This document shows positions 44,007 through 53,749 of a stretch of DNA of 64,000 nucleotides, one piece after another. Under the pieces are notes generated by a model. That model had not been told where the DNA came from. It was given only the letters and a program-made list of their open reading frames with translations, and made no database searches. The stretch's first letter is position 1; each line of letters begins with the position of its first letter. A program made the translations under genes and the position numbers. This DNA comes from Paracoccaceae bacterium (lineage in GTDB: Bacteria > Pseudomonadota > Alphaproteobacteria > Rhodobacterales > Rhodobacteraceae), in contig JALSJM010000008.1 of assembly GCA_026989355.1 (NCBI GenBank), positions 248,001-312,000 on the forward strand. The letters are read 5' to 3'.

Positions 44007-45881
44007 ATCGCCGGCTCCACCGACAATCCTGCCGATCCCTTCAAGAAGGCGCTGGCCGAAACCGCCCGCGTGATGTCCGATGATGCCGAACTGAAGGTTT
44101 CCTACACGGTGGATCCGGCGGGTCTTCAGGGCAACAGCATGCGCCTGCCGCAGGTCAGCCGTCGGATGACCCGGGAAGAGGTGCTGCGCGCCCGCGGTAC
44201 CGCCGATCGCCTGGCGCTGCGCCGCAGGCACCATGACGAGGCCACCGGCGCCCGCTATGCTCCTGAAGGGGGCACGGCCCGCGCGATCTACGAGGCGCTG
44301 GAAAACGCCCGCTGCGAAGCCCTGGGAGCGCGCGACATGCCCGGCGCGCTCTCGAACATCGATGCCACCATCGCCGAAGAGGCATGCACGCGGGCCTATG
44401 GCGATGCCGAACGGCGCGAGGACGTGCCTCTGGCGGTCGCGGCCGGTTATCTGGTGCGCCACCTGGCCACCGGACGGCCACTGCCCGCCGATGCCGCCCA
44501 TGCCATGGACCTGTGGCGCGATTTCATCGAGACAGCCGCCGGCGGCAGGCTGGCACGGATTGAAGAGGTGCTTGCCGATCAGGCCGCCTTCGCCCGCCTT
44601 GCCCGCCAGGTGATCCGCGATCTCGGCTATGGAGACGAACTGGGCGAAGATCCCGACAGCGAAGACGATCAGTCGGAAGAAGACGCTGCCGGGGAGGAAG
44701 AGGAAAACGCCGAAAGCGACGGCAACGAGGACGAGAGCGACGATGAATGCGACGCCGCGCCCGAACAGACCCAGGAAGAAACCCGCGAAGAATCCCAGGC
44801 CCATGTCAGCACCGAAGACATGGCCGATGTGGAAGAGGCCGAAGAGCAGGAAAACCCCGAGGGCGAAGAACCCGCCGAACCCCCTGCGCCCCCTGTCAGC
44901 GAGGCCGACCCGGATTACCGGGTATTCACCGCCGATTACGACGAGGAGATCCGCGCCGAGGATCTGGCCGAGCCGGCCGAACTGGAACGCCTGCGCGCCT
45001 ATCTCGATCAGCAGCTGGAGCCGCTGAAGGGGGCCGTCAGCCGACTTGCCAACAAGCTGATGCGCCGCCTGCAGGCCCAGCAGAACCGAAGCTGGGAATT
45101 CGACCGCGAAGAAGGCATCCTTGATGCCGGACGACTGGCACGGGTCGTGGCCAATCCCACGACACCGCTCAGCTTCAAGGTGGAAAAGGACACCGATTTC
45201 AAGGACACGGCAGTAACGCTGCTGCTCGACAATTCGGGCTCGATGCGCGGCCGGCCAATCTCGATCGCGGCGATCTCGGCCGATGTGCTGGCGCGCACGC
45301 TCGAACGCTGCAACGTCAAGGTCGAGATCCTGGGATTCACGACCCGCGCCTGGAAGGGCGGCCAATCGCGTGAACGCTGGCTCTCCGAGGGGCGCCCCCA
45401 GCAGCCCGGCCGGCTCAACGATCTGCGCCACATCATCTACAAGGGCGCCGATGCTCCCTGGCGGCGCACCAAGCAGAATCTCGGGCTGATGATGAAAGAG
45501 GGCCTTCTGAAGGAAAACATCGACGGCGAGGCCCTGGAATGGGCACACCGGCGGATGCTGCTGCGCCCCGAGGCGCGCAAGATCCTGATGGTGATTTCCG
45601 ATGGCGCCCCGGTGGATGACAGCACGCTTTCCGTCAACCCCGCAAATTATCTGGAAAAACACCTGCGCGACGTGATCGGAATGATCGAGAAGCGCCGCCA
45701 GGTAGAGCTTCTGGCAATCGGAATCGGCCATGACGTGACCCGCTACTACGAACGCGCCGTCACCATCACCGATGTCGAACAGCTGGCCGGCGCGATGACA
45801 GAGCAGCTGGCCGCCCTGTTCGACAAGGATCCCCGCGCCCGTGCCCGGGTCATGGGGATCGGGCGGGCAATGACCGGTTAG
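44007..45881 (+). CDS. cobT: Aerobic cobaltochelatase subunit CobT, apparent AUC start
   Basis: MoxR-partner-like subunit with a von Willebrand A domain that forms the chelatase with CobS and CobN. The conserved CobT N-terminus ([16 protein letters not shown]) is present but begins at an ATC codon (44007) placed 7 bp after AAAGGAG; an in-frame TAA lies at 43992-43994. The first standard starts are GTG 44070 and ATG 44073, which would delete this segment. From ATC the protein is 624 aa. An acidic low-complexity region (~213-300) precedes the VWA domain, with MIDAS DNSGS at 408-412. A single base change from ATG would explain the start. Confidence 0.9.
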   Translation: MAGSTDNPADPFKKALAETARVMSDDAELKVSYTVDPAGLQGNSMRLPQVSRRMTREEVLRARGTADRLALRRRHHDEATGARYAPEGGTARAIYEALENARCEALGARDMPGALSNIDATIAEEACTRAYGDAERREDVPLAVAAGYLVRHLATGRPLPADAAHAMDLWRDFIETAAGGRLARIEEVLADQAAFARLARQVIRDLGYGDELGEDPDSEDDQSEEDAAGEEEENAESDGNEDESDDECDAAPEQTQEETREESQAHVSTEDMADVEEAEEQENPEGEEPAEPPAPPVSEADPDYRVFTADYDEEIRAEDLAEPAELERLRAYLDQQLEPLKGAVSRLANKLMRRLQAQQNRSWEFDREEGILDAGRLARVVANPTTPLSFKVEKDTDFKDTAVTLLLDNSGSMRGRPISIAAISADVLARTLERCNVKVEILGFTTRAWKGGQSRERWLSEGRPQQPGRLNDLRHIIYKGADAPWRRTKQNLGLMMKEGLLKENIDGEALEWAHRRMLLRPEARKILMVISDGAPVDDSTLSVNPANYLEKHLRDVIGMIEKRRQVELLAIGIGHDVTRYYERAVTITDVEQLAGAMTEQLAALFDKDPRARARVMGIGRAMTG

Positions 45882-45981
45882 CGACACGGGCAGAATGCCC
45901 GGCAGGGATATTCGAAGGCCGGCAATACGCAACGGCTCTTCCTGTCCCGGAAGCTTCGGTACGGGGAAAGGGAAAGGGGCG

Positions 45982-47799
45982 ATGTTTCAGACTTTCGAAG
46001 ACAGAAGCGAAAGGGAAAAGGGCCCCGAGCGTCTGCGCGCCCTGCGGGCCGCAATGGGCGCGCAGGGGCTGCAGGGCTGGCTGGTGCCGCGCGCCGACAT
46101 GTTTCGCGGCGAATATGTGGCCCCCTGCGACGAACGCCTTGCCTGGCTGACCGGTTTCACCGGTTCGGCCGGCTTTGCTGCCATCGCCCCGACGCGGGCA
46201 GGGGTGTTCGTTGACGGGCGCTATCGCACGCAACTGCGCGCGCAGGTCGATACCGCGGCCTTCACCCCGCTGAACTGGCCCGAAGTGAAGCCCGGCGACT
46301 GGCTGCGCGAGGCACTTCCCGAAGGCGGACGTGTGGGATTCGATCCCTGGCTGCACACGCCTGTTGAAATCGAAGAGCTTGAACAGGCACTGGAAGGCAG
46401 CTCGGTCAGGCTGGTGCCCACCGACAACCTGATCGACCGGCTCTGGCACGATCGCCCCCCCCGTCCGGCGGCCCCGGTCGAGGATTACCCGACCGATCTG
46501 GCCGGGCGCAGCGCCGAAGAGAAATGCCGCCTGATCGCCGCCGCACTGCAGGAATCCGGCCAGAGCGCTGCGGTGCTGACCCTGCCCGACAGCATTTCGT
46601 GGCTGCTCAACATCCGTGGGGCCGATATCCCCCGCGTGCCGGTGGTGCAGGCCTTTGCGATCATCGATGCCACAGGTGCGGTGCAGCTTTTCACCGATCC
46701 GGCCAAGGGCGCCACATTGCCCGAAGGGCGCGTGGCGCAGATTGCGGAATGGGATGAATTCCTGCCGGCACTGATCCGCCTCGGAGGAACGGCGCGCCTC
46801 GATCCGGCAACCGCCCCCCTTGCGGTGCTGCACGCCCTTGAAGACGCGGGAATCGGGGTTGCCCGGCAAGACGATCCCTGTCTTCTGCCCAAGGCCTGCA
46901 AGACGGAAGCCGAGATCGCCGGCGCCCGCACCGCCCACCAGCGCGACGGCGCGGCGGTGGTGTCCTTCCTCGCCTGGTTCGACAGCGCGGCCGCATCCGG
47001 CACACTGACCGAGATCGACGTGGTGAAAAGGCTCGAATCCTGCCGCCGCGCCACCGGCGCCCTGCGCGACATCAGCTTCGATACCATCGCCGGCAGCGGC
47101 CCCCATGGCGCCATCGTGCATTACCGGGTGACGCACGCCAGCAACCGCCGCCTGCAACCCGGAGAACTGCTGTTGCTTGACAGCGGCGGCCAGTATCGCG
47201 ACGGCACCACCGACATCACCCGCACCCTGCCCATCGGCCGGGCGCCGCAGGACCGGGGCCTCCGCCGCGCCTATACCCGTGTGCTTCAGGGCATGATCGC
47301 ACTGGCCCGCGCGCGCTGGCCGCGGGGGCTTGCCGGACGCGATCTTGATCCTCTGGCCCGCGCCCCCCTGTGGCGCGACGGCCTCGATTACGATCACGGC
47401 ACCGGCCACGGCGTGGGCCATTATCTGAGCGTCCACGAAGGCCCCCAGCGGATTTCACGCACCGGCACCGTGCCTCTTGCCCCCGGGATGATCCTTTCCG
47501 ACGAACCCGGCCATTACCGCGAAGGCAAATACGGAATCCGTATCGAAAACCTTCTGGTGGTGCGCGAGGCCGTGCTTCCCGAAAACGCCGATCGGCGCGA
47601 GATGCTCGAATTCGAAACCCTCACCCTTGCCCCGATCGACACGCGGCTTCTGCTGCCCGAACTGCTGACGAAGGAAGAGCGCGACTGGCTGAATTCCTAT
47701 CACGCAAGGGTTCTCGAGGAACTGGCCCCGCTGCTGCCCCCCCCGGAACGCAACTGGCTGGCCCGTGCCTGCGCCCCCCTGCCCTGCGCGGCTGTGTAA
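45982..47799 (+). CDS. pepP: Xaa-Pro aminopeptidase (aminopeptidase P, M24B)
   Basis: 605 aa from ATG 45982 after GGGAAAGGGGCG. Cleaves N-terminal residues preceding proline. Long form with two creatinase-like N-terminal domains (WLTGFTGSAGFAAI; VDGRYRTQ) and a C-terminal pita-bread domain. The dinuclear metal ligands are in LLLDSGGQYRDGTTDITRT (two Asp), GTGHGVGHYLSVHEGP (His), LSDEPGHY (Glu) and IRIENL (Glu). Cytosolic, no signal peptide. It lies 100 bp after cobT; co-transcription uncertain. Confidence 0.92.
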   Translation: MFQTFEDRSEREKGPERLRALRAAMGAQGLQGWLVPRADMFRGEYVAPCDERLAWLTGFTGSAGFAAIAPTRAGVFVDGRYRTQLRAQVDTAAFTPLNWPEVKPGDWLREALPEGGRVGFDPWLHTPVEIEELEQALEGSSVRLVPTDNLIDRLWHDRPPRPAAPVEDYPTDLAGRSAEEKCRLIAAALQESGQSAAVLTLPDSISWLLNIRGADIPRVPVVQAFAIIDATGAVQLFTDPAKGATLPEGRVAQIAEWDEFLPALIRLGGTARLDPATAPLAVLHALEDAGIGVARQDDPCLLPKACKTEAEIAGARTAHQRDGAAVVSFLAWFDSAAASGTLTEIDVVKRLESCRRATGALRDISFDTIAGSGPHGAIVHYRVTHASNRRLQPGELLLLDSGGQYRDGTTDITRTLPIGRAPQDRGLRRAYTRVLQGMIALARARWPRGLAGRDLDPLARAPLWRDGLDYDHGTGHGVGHYLSVHEGPQRISRTGTVPLAPGMILSDEPGHYREGKYGIRIENLLVVREAVLPENADRREMLEFETLTLAPIDTRLLLPELLTKEERDWLNSYHARVLEELAPLLPPPERNWLARACAPLPCAAV

Positions 47800-47863
47800 C
47801 AGTGCACAACCGGAAAAAACCTGCTAGGCAGGCCGTATAACAAGAAGAAAAGGAGGGACGGCA

Positions 47864-48208
47864 ATGCCGGAAAGAAGCATTCGCATCAGCAGTGCCGAAG
47901 GGAAATGGGTGTTGCGTGCCGGGGGCGCGGTGCTGGGCGAAACCTCCTGCGCGCTGGAACTGAGCGAAGGCGACCTGAAGCCGGTGATCTATTTCCCGCG
48001 CCGGGATGTGGCGATGGCCTTTCTCGAACCCAGCGGTCAGGAAACCACATGCCCGCACAAGGGCCGCGCGCGCTACTATTCGATCCATACCAAGAGCACG
48101 GTGCTGGAGAACGCGGCGTGGTCCTACGAAGAGCCGACCTCTGAAATCGCACCCCTGCGCGACCACCTTGCCTTTGACCTGCTGCAGGTCACTGTGGAAC
48201 GGCTCTGA
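47864..48208 (+). CDS. DUF427 domain protein
   Basis: 114 aa, a single DUF427 domain: ALELSEGDLKPVIYFPRRDV, CPHKGRARYYSIH and NAAWSYEEP are the recognisable core. The family is widespread and small, with no established activity that I can name. It follows pepP by 64 bp on the same strand. No signal peptide. Confidence 0.85.
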   Translation: MPERSIRISSAEGKWVLRAGGAVLGETSCALELSEGDLKPVIYFPRRDVAMAFLEPSGQETTCPHKGRARYYSIHTKSTVLENAAWSYEEPTSEIAPLRDHLAFDLLQVTVERL

Positions 48209-48277
48209 AACATCCGGTTCCGGCGGGATAATGGCGGCCTTCCGGCCTTTCTGCGCCGCTGCGTGATCCCCGCCGTC

Positions 48278-49909
48278 TCAGGAATGCTCTTCGGCGGCGG
48301 TTTCCGCGAGGGCGCGGTTATAGGCCCTGAGCGCGTCCACCTGGTAAAGCACGCCGCGAAGCTCGGGCGCCTCGCCCTCGCCTGAAAGGGTAACAACCGG
48401 GATATAGGCGAGGTTCGATTTCTCGAAGATCGGCATGGCCGCTTCAAGCGTTGCATTGCCGTCCACATAGATGCCCTGTCCGACACGTTCCCAGATCTCG
48501 TTCTCGGATGGCAGGCCGGCTTCGCCAAGCGGGCGCATCACCCTGGCTACCGAGAACATCTGCAGCAGATAGGCCTGCGGACCCGCGGCAAGGTGGATGT
48601 TGCGCCGCTCCAGCAGCGTCAGAAAGAACGAACGATCAATGATCCGGCTGGCCAGTGCCACCGAAAGCGAAACCGCCACCATCACCGCAAGGCCGGTTTC
48701 CCAGTTTCCGGTCAGTTCGAACACGATCAGCGTGGTCGAGATCGGCGCCCCCAGAACTGCCGCCGCCACTGCCCCCATGCCGGCCAGCGCATACATGGTT
48801 TCCGATCCCGAGAAATCGGGAAACAGACCGGTCGCCACCTGTCCGAAGGCGAGGCCCGCCAGCGCCCCCACCATCAGCGAGGGAGAAAATATACCGCCCC
48901 CCATCATGCCGGCCATGGTAATGGCCAGGGCAATCACCTTGACGATGGTGAAAACGATCGCCTGCGAAAGCCCGAGCTGCCCCGTCAGCGCCAGCGTGGT
49001 GGTTTCGTATCCCACCCCGATGATATGGGGAAAGCGCAGTGCGACAAGGCCCAGCAGAAGACCGGCAACCGCCGGACGCAGCCAGCCCGGCATCCGAGTG
49101 CGCGCCTGAACGGCATCGCCCAGATCCACAGCCCAGAAAACCCCGCGCATCATCGCCACAGCCACACCCCCGCAAAACAGCCCGAGCAGCATGAAGGCGG
49201 GCAGTTCGACATAGAAAGAAATCAGACGTTCGGTGGGCAGGGTGAATTCGGTGATGTCGCCAAAGCTGGCCCGGCTGACCACCGTGCCGGCCACCGAAGC
49301 GATCACGATCGGCGCGAAGGCGTGCACGGCGAAATGGCGCAGGATCACCTCAAGCGCAAAAATCGTGCCGGCAATCGGCGCGTTGAAGCTGGCCGAAACC
49401 GCCGCCGCCACGCCACAGCCCAGAAGATCGCGCGCGGTGATCGGGCTGGCGTGGATACGATCCGAAACCCAGGTCGAGATGAGGCCGGCCATGTGCACCA
49501 CCGGCCCCTCGCGTCCACTGGAACCGCCGGTGGACAGCGTGATCAGCGACGCCAGTGCCGAGGCCAGCCCGGCGCGCCTTTCCACCCGCCCGTCACGCAA
49601 CGCCGCACCTTCGATCACATCGGCCACCGAACGCACCCGGCCATCGGGTGTGAACCGGTGCAGAATCAGCCCCACCGCCAGACCACCGAATACCGGAACC
49701 GCCAGCACCCGATACCATTCCATCTGGCCGAGCAGGCTGTGCAGCTGATGCACATCGTCAGCGCCATAGAAAAAACGCTCAAGCCACAGGATGGCCTTGC
49801 GAAACAGCACGGCCACCGCCCCCGAGGCAACGCCTATCAGAAGCGCCAGAAACCAGAACTGAACCTGCCCCGGCCCCTTGTGGCGCACCGCATGAAAGGC
49901 GCGGCGCAT
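48278..49909 (-). CDS. ClC-family chloride channel/antiporter with C-terminal CBS domains
   Basis: 543 aa from ATG 49909 (MRRAFHAVRH). A GTG at 50008 would add 33 basic residues, and the frame stays open beyond that. About ten membrane helices. The gating-glutamate motif is present as GSSGREGP and the late motif as GGGIFSPSLMVGA. The first filter motif, usually GSGIP, reads VRSVA in VRSVADVIEGA, typical of a divergent branch. The C-terminus has two CBS domains (VARVMRP, then ATLEAAMPIFEKSNLAYIPVV). Divergent from the FAD oxidase gene. Confidence 0.88.
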   Translation of the reverse strand: MRRAFHAVRHKGPGQVQFWFLALLIGVASGAVAVLFRKAILWLERFFYGADDVHQLHSLLGQMEWYRVLAVPVFGGLAVGLILHRFTPDGRVRSVADVIEGAALRDGRVERRAGLASALASLITLSTGGSSGREGPVVHMAGLISTWVSDRIHASPITARDLLGCGVAAAVSASFNAPIAGTIFALEVILRHFAVHAFAPIVIASVAGTVVSRASFGDITEFTLPTERLISFYVELPAFMLLGLFCGGVAVAMMRGVFWAVDLGDAVQARTRMPGWLRPAVAGLLLGLVALRFPHIIGVGYETTTLALTGQLGLSQAIVFTIVKVIALAITMAGMMGGGIFSPSLMVGALAGLAFGQVATGLFPDFSGSETMYALAGMGAVAAAVLGAPISTTLIVFELTGNWETGLAVMVAVSLSVALASRIIDRSFFLTLLERRNIHLAAGPQAYLLQMFSVARVMRPLGEAGLPSENEIWERVGQGIYVDGNATLEAAMPIFEKSNLAYIPVVTLSGEGEAPELRGVLYQVDALRAYNRALAETAAEEHS

Positions 49910-50073
49910 TTCCTTCCCGGCCCTGCCAAGACCGCCCCGGATCGCCGTATTTCCTTTCCTGCCCAATTGTTTCCCGATCCTTTTCTGCCCTGCCGCACCC
50001 AGGCTCACCCGGGCTTTTCCTGCAAGGCCGCTTACCCTACTGTGCCCGCCAGACAGGTTTACGGAGGCACACC

Positions 50074-51480
50074 ATGAGCATCGGAAGCGCTCTCGCCGAA
50101 CTTTCCCCACTCCTAGGCGATCTGCTGACAACTGCCAAGGCCGAACGCGAAGCGCACGGCCAGAGCGAAACCCATTTCGCCCCCATGCCCCCCGATGCGG
50201 TGGCCTGGCCACGCGATACTGCTGAAGTCAGCGCGATCATGCGGATCTGCGCAACCCACGAATGCCCGGTGATTCCCTTTGGCACCGGCACCGCGCTCGA
50301 AGGCCACACGCTTGCCCCGAAGGGCGGCCTTTCGCTGGACATGAGCCGGATGAACCGGCTGCTCGCCGTGCACCCCGAAGACATGGACTGCGTGGTGCAG
50401 CCCGGCCTGACCCGCGAGGAACTGAATCGCGAACTGCGCGCCACCGGGCTGTTCTTTCCGATCGACCCCGGCGCCAACGCAAGCCTTGGCGGCATGGCCG
50501 CCACCCGCGCCAGCGGCACCACGGCCGTGCGCTATGGCACCATGCGCGACAACGTGCTGGCGCTTGAGGTGGTGCTGGCCGACGGTCGCGTGATCCGCAC
50601 CGGCAGCCGGGCGCGCAAATCAAGCAGCGGCTATGATCTGACCGCCCTGTTCCTGGGCAGCGAAGGCACGCTCGGGATCATCACCGAACTTGCCCTGCGC
50701 CTGCACGGCCAGCCCGAGGCGATCTCGGCCGCGGTCTGCGCCTTCGAAGACATCGGGCCCGCGGTGGATACGGTAATCGCCACCATTCAGACCGGCATCC
50801 CCATGGCGCGGATCGAATTCCTTGATCAGGCAAGCGTGCGCGCCGTCAATCGCCATTCGAAAGCCGGTCTGCCGGAAAAACCCCACCTTCTGCTTGAATT
50901 TCACGGCTCGCCCGCCGGCGTGGCCGAACAGGCCGAACGCTTTGGCGAAATCGCAGCCGATGCCGGGGGCAGCGGCTTTCGCTGGGCCACCCGCTCCGAA
51001 GAGCGCCGCGCACTGTGGAACATGCGCCACAAGGCCTATTACGCCTGCCTTGCGCTCAGAAAGGGCGCGCAGGCGCTGGTCACCGATGTCTGCGTGCCGA
51101 TTTCGCGTCTGGCCCAGGCGGTGCGCGAAACCCGCGCCGATATCGACGCAAGCCCCCTGCCGGGGCCGATCCTGGGCCATGTGGGTGACGGAAACTTTCA
51201 TGCCATCCTGCTGATAGAGCCCGGAAATGCGGCCGAAATGGACACCGCGCGCGCCCTTGCCGCGCGCATGGCCGAACGCGCCATTGCCTTGGGGGGCACC
51301 ATCACCGGCGAGCACGGAATCGGCATGGGCAAGCTGCATTTCATGCAGAAGGAACATGGCCCGGGCTGGGGCGTGATGGCCGCGCTTAAGCATGCGCTCG
51401 ATGATCAGGGCATCCTCAACCCCGGCAAGCTTGTTCCGGATTCCCGACGCAAAGAGCCCCGGGGTGATACCGCAACATGA
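50074..51480 (+). CDS. FAD-linked D-lactate/glycolate-type dehydrogenase
   Basis: 468 aa. PCMH-type FAD-binding domain (PVIPFGTGTALEGHTLAPKGG; IDPGANASLGGMAATRASGT; SSGYDLTALFLGSEGTLGIITELALRL) followed by an FAD-oxidase C-terminal domain ending in GHVGDGNFHAIL and EHGIGMGKLHFMQKEHG, which bind metal and substrate carboxylate. It is closest to D-lactate dehydrogenase (cytochrome, LDHD-like) or GlcD; the 2-hydroxy acid used is not certain. Good ribosome-binding site (ACGGAGGCACACC). Confidence 0.87.
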   Translation: MSIGSALAELSPLLGDLLTTAKAEREAHGQSETHFAPMPPDAVAWPRDTAEVSAIMRICATHECPVIPFGTGTALEGHTLAPKGGLSLDMSRMNRLLAVHPEDMDCVVQPGLTREELNRELRATGLFFPIDPGANASLGGMAATRASGTTAVRYGTMRDNVLALEVVLADGRVIRTGSRARKSSSGYDLTALFLGSEGTLGIITELALRLHGQPEAISAAVCAFEDIGPAVDTVIATIQTGIPMARIEFLDQASVRAVNRHSKAGLPEKPHLLLEFHGSPAGVAEQAERFGEIAADAGGSGFRWATRSEERRALWNMRHKAYYACLALRKGAQALVTDVCVPISRLAQAVRETRADIDASPLPGPILGHVGDGNFHAILLIEPGNAAEMDTARALAARMAERAIALGGTITGEHGIGMGKLHFMQKEHGPGWGVMAALKHALDDQGILNPGKLVPDSRRKEPRGDTAT

Positions 51481-51506
51481 CCATGAATGAACCATGGAAA
51501 AACCTC

Positions 51507-51604
51507 CTTTCCGGACGTATGATGCGCGGCACGGGCGTTTCGGGTTGATCAGGGCCTTTTCCGGATACATGGTTTTCCAACTGCCTTTCACGGATTCCGG
51601 AAAG
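51507..51604. promoter_or_regulatory. Cluster of TTTCCGGA sites upstream of the LuxR-hydrolase gene
   Basis: TTTCCGGA followed by two bases and a TATG/CATG occurs at 51508-51521 and 51558-51571, and the inverse TTCCGGAAA at 51595-51603. Three copies in 100 bp suggest an operator array, perhaps for autoregulation. Inference only. Confidence 0.35.
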
Positions 51605-51624
51605 ATCATGGCAAGAAAGGTTGC

Positions 51625-53457
51625 GTGCACGAAAACAGATCGAGAAAGCACATTCTGGTGGGTGCAGAAATGTCGTGGGAGGAAAAAAACAGCAACCCCG
51701 GAACCGTGTCCGACAAGGACACGGCAGGCAGCTTGCGCAGCCAGGTGATCGACCGTCTCTATGAGGTGGCGATGGATCCGATGCGCTATGAAGAGCTTCT
51801 GGATCACTGGGAAAGCATGATCGCCCCCATACGCAGCCAGGCGATCAGCAGGCCGATCGAAGGCCGGCTCAACCCGGAATTCGCGGCACATTTCGACCGT
51901 GCCAGCAAGTTTCTGGACCGGATCGGACAACAGGACGACGGCAACGACAAGCCCGGCCTTCTGGCGCAATACGAAAAGGTCGCCGCTTTCCTGACCGACC
52001 GCGAAATGACATTTCTGGACACCAACCGGGCCGCCGAAAGAACCCTTGGCATCCACAGGGGCGATCCGCTTGCCGAGCTGCCGCTCGAGCCCGAAGATCT
52101 TCCGGTTCTGCACGAACGGCTGCAGCAGATGCTGGCTGGAAATGCCGATATCAGCTGCTTCTTTCGCGCCCGCGCCGCAGACAGCGGGCGGATCATGATA
52201 TTCCAGCTGCGCAGCCTGCATCCGAAGAACGGCAAACCGATTGTCATTGCCGCGGTATCGGAACTGGCCTGGCCGAAAGGCTTCGAGGAAACCCTGCAAT
52301 CCGCCTTCGGCCTTACGCCGGCAGAGATCGGTATCCTGCGCGGGCTGACAGAGTGCCTGAACCTTCGGGAAATCGCCGCGGCGCGCGGGCGTTCCGTGGA
52401 AACGGTACGCGCGCAACTGCGCTCGATCCTGTCGAAAACCGAGACCCGTTCGCAGACCGAACTGGTGCGCCTTGCCATGTCGATGATGGACATCACCACC
52501 CATACCGAGCGCGAAGCCGCACGGGCGCGCCCGCTCAGCAAAGGTTTTGCCAGGCTCACGCCCCGTCGTTTTCACCAACTGAACCTGCCCGACGGACGCC
52601 GGATGGAATATCTGCTCCTTGGCGATCCGAAGGGAAGGCCCTGTCTTTTCATGCCGCTTGATTATGGGCTGGTGCGCTGGCCGGCCAGCGCCGAAAATGC
52701 AGCCGCACGGCGCGGCATCAGGGTGATCGTGCCGGTACGTGCCGGTTACGGAAACGCAACCCCCCTGCCCGCCGGGGCGCATCTCGGACGCACCATCGCA
52801 CAGGATATCGATTTCCTGCTGGAAACGCTGAACGTGACACGCTGCCCGGTGATCTCGCTTGGTTCCGATATCTATTACCTGTGCCATCTCAACCAGCTGA
52901 ACGGCAACCGGATGAGCGCGATCATCGCCTGCGCGGGCACCTTTCCCCTGACCCGGCCCCAGCAATACGAACGCATGGGCAAATGGCATCGCTTCATCCT
53001 GGCCAGCGCGCGCTATACGCCGCATCTGCTGCCATTCATGGTGAAGGCGGGATTTTCGCTGGCCCGGCGCCTTGGCAAGCGCGGCTTCATCAATGCGGTT
53101 TACGGAAACTCGCCAGCTGATGTAGCCACCTTCGAAAAACCCGAGGTATTCGAGGCCATGGTCTGTGGTTCGGAAGTGTGCCTTTCCGAAACCCACAGCG
53201 CCCACAATGCCTTTGCCCGCGAAGTCATTGAACAGGAAACCACGGACTGGTGGCCGTTGTTTTCGGCGCTTGAAGGCAGTTTGCCGGTGCATTACATAAG
53301 CGGACTGCAGGATCCGCAGGTTCCGAAGGAAACCCTGTTCGAATTCAGGCGTATCTGCCCCTGGGTAACGTTCCACATCCACGAAGACGCGGGGCAGCTG
53401 ATCTTTTTCCTGAAATGGCACGAGGCGCTGGAACTGGCCGAAGAACATCTTGTCTGA
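51625..53457 (+). CDS. LuxR-type regulator fused to a degenerate alpha/beta-hydrolase domain
   Basis: 610 aa from a GTG at 51625 (AAGAAAGG upstream); ATG 51670 is an alternative. Residues ~115-210 look PAS-like (FLDTNRAAERTLGI). Residues ~228-285 are a LuxR helix-turn-helix (LTPAEIGILRGLTECLNLREIAAARGRSVETVRAQLRSIL). Residues ~315-610 have alpha/beta-hydrolase strands and the acidic SGLQDPQVP loop. The nucleophile elbow reads SLGSDIYYL instead of G-x-S-x-G and the late His is Gln591 (EDAGQLIFF). It probably binds rather than hydrolyses a ligand. No partner gene adjacent. Confidence 0.85.
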   Translation: MHENRSRKHILVGAEMSWEEKNSNPGTVSDKDTAGSLRSQVIDRLYEVAMDPMRYEELLDHWESMIAPIRSQAISRPIEGRLNPEFAAHFDRASKFLDRIGQQDDGNDKPGLLAQYEKVAAFLTDREMTFLDTNRAAERTLGIHRGDPLAELPLEPEDLPVLHERLQQMLAGNADISCFFRARAADSGRIMIFQLRSLHPKNGKPIVIAAVSELAWPKGFEETLQSAFGLTPAEIGILRGLTECLNLREIAAARGRSVETVRAQLRSILSKTETRSQTELVRLAMSMMDITTHTEREAARARPLSKGFARLTPRRFHQLNLPDGRRMEYLLLGDPKGRPCLFMPLDYGLVRWPASAENAAARRGIRVIVPVRAGYGNATPLPAGAHLGRTIAQDIDFLLETLNVTRCPVISLGSDIYYLCHLNQLNGNRMSAIIACAGTFPLTRPQQYERMGKWHRFILASARYTPHLLPFMVKAGFSLARRLGKRGFINAVYGNSPADVATFEKPEVFEAMVCGSEVCLSETHSAHNAFAREVIEQETTDWWPLFSALEGSLPVHYISGLQDPQVPKETLFEFRRICPWVTFHIHEDAGQLIFFLKWHEALELAEEHLV

Positions 53458-53530
53458 AAGCAGGCCGGCCGCCTTCCCGTTCCTTCTCGATACCCCATCT
53501 GGAGTATGACAGGATGCCGGAGAATCGGGC

Positions 53531-53632
53531 ATGGTGAAGCTGTTCGAGACGATCGCTTCCGATCTGGCTGCTGCAAGCGTTTCTCGACAGGCAGCAGGTT
53601 TCCGCAAGAGGTCGGTTCGGTACCAGAAGTGA
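53531..53632 (+). CDS. Possible 33-residue small protein
   Basis: An ATG eight bases after GGAG opens a frame MVKLFETIASDLAAASVSRQ... ending in a basic RKRSVRYQK tail. Spacing to the ribosome-binding site is ideal and the composition (amphipathic N-terminus, basic end) is plausible, but nothing is recognised and such short frames occur by chance. Confidence 0.25.
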   Translation: MVKLFETIASDLAAASVSRQAAGFRKRSVRYQK

Positions 53633-53749
53633 TTTTACCGGCTTCGGCCGGATAGCGGGGTGACTGGCATGGCGGCAATGCCGCATTGTATTCAGCGGTA
53701 AACGCCACAGCGGTTGCTTCGGATTTCATCGAAGTCTTTTCAAGAAGGG

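Noticed and set aside
43779-45932. A 717-codon minus-strand frame
   Set aside because: Antisense to cobT, whose acidic repeats create a long Phe/Gly-rich artefact on the other strand.
50620-53607. A 995-codon open frame on the minus strand
   Set aside because: It is antisense to the FAD dehydrogenase and LuxR-hydrolase genes, both of which have clear domains. Its translation is low-complexity and matches nothing. High GC produces such stop-free antisense frames.
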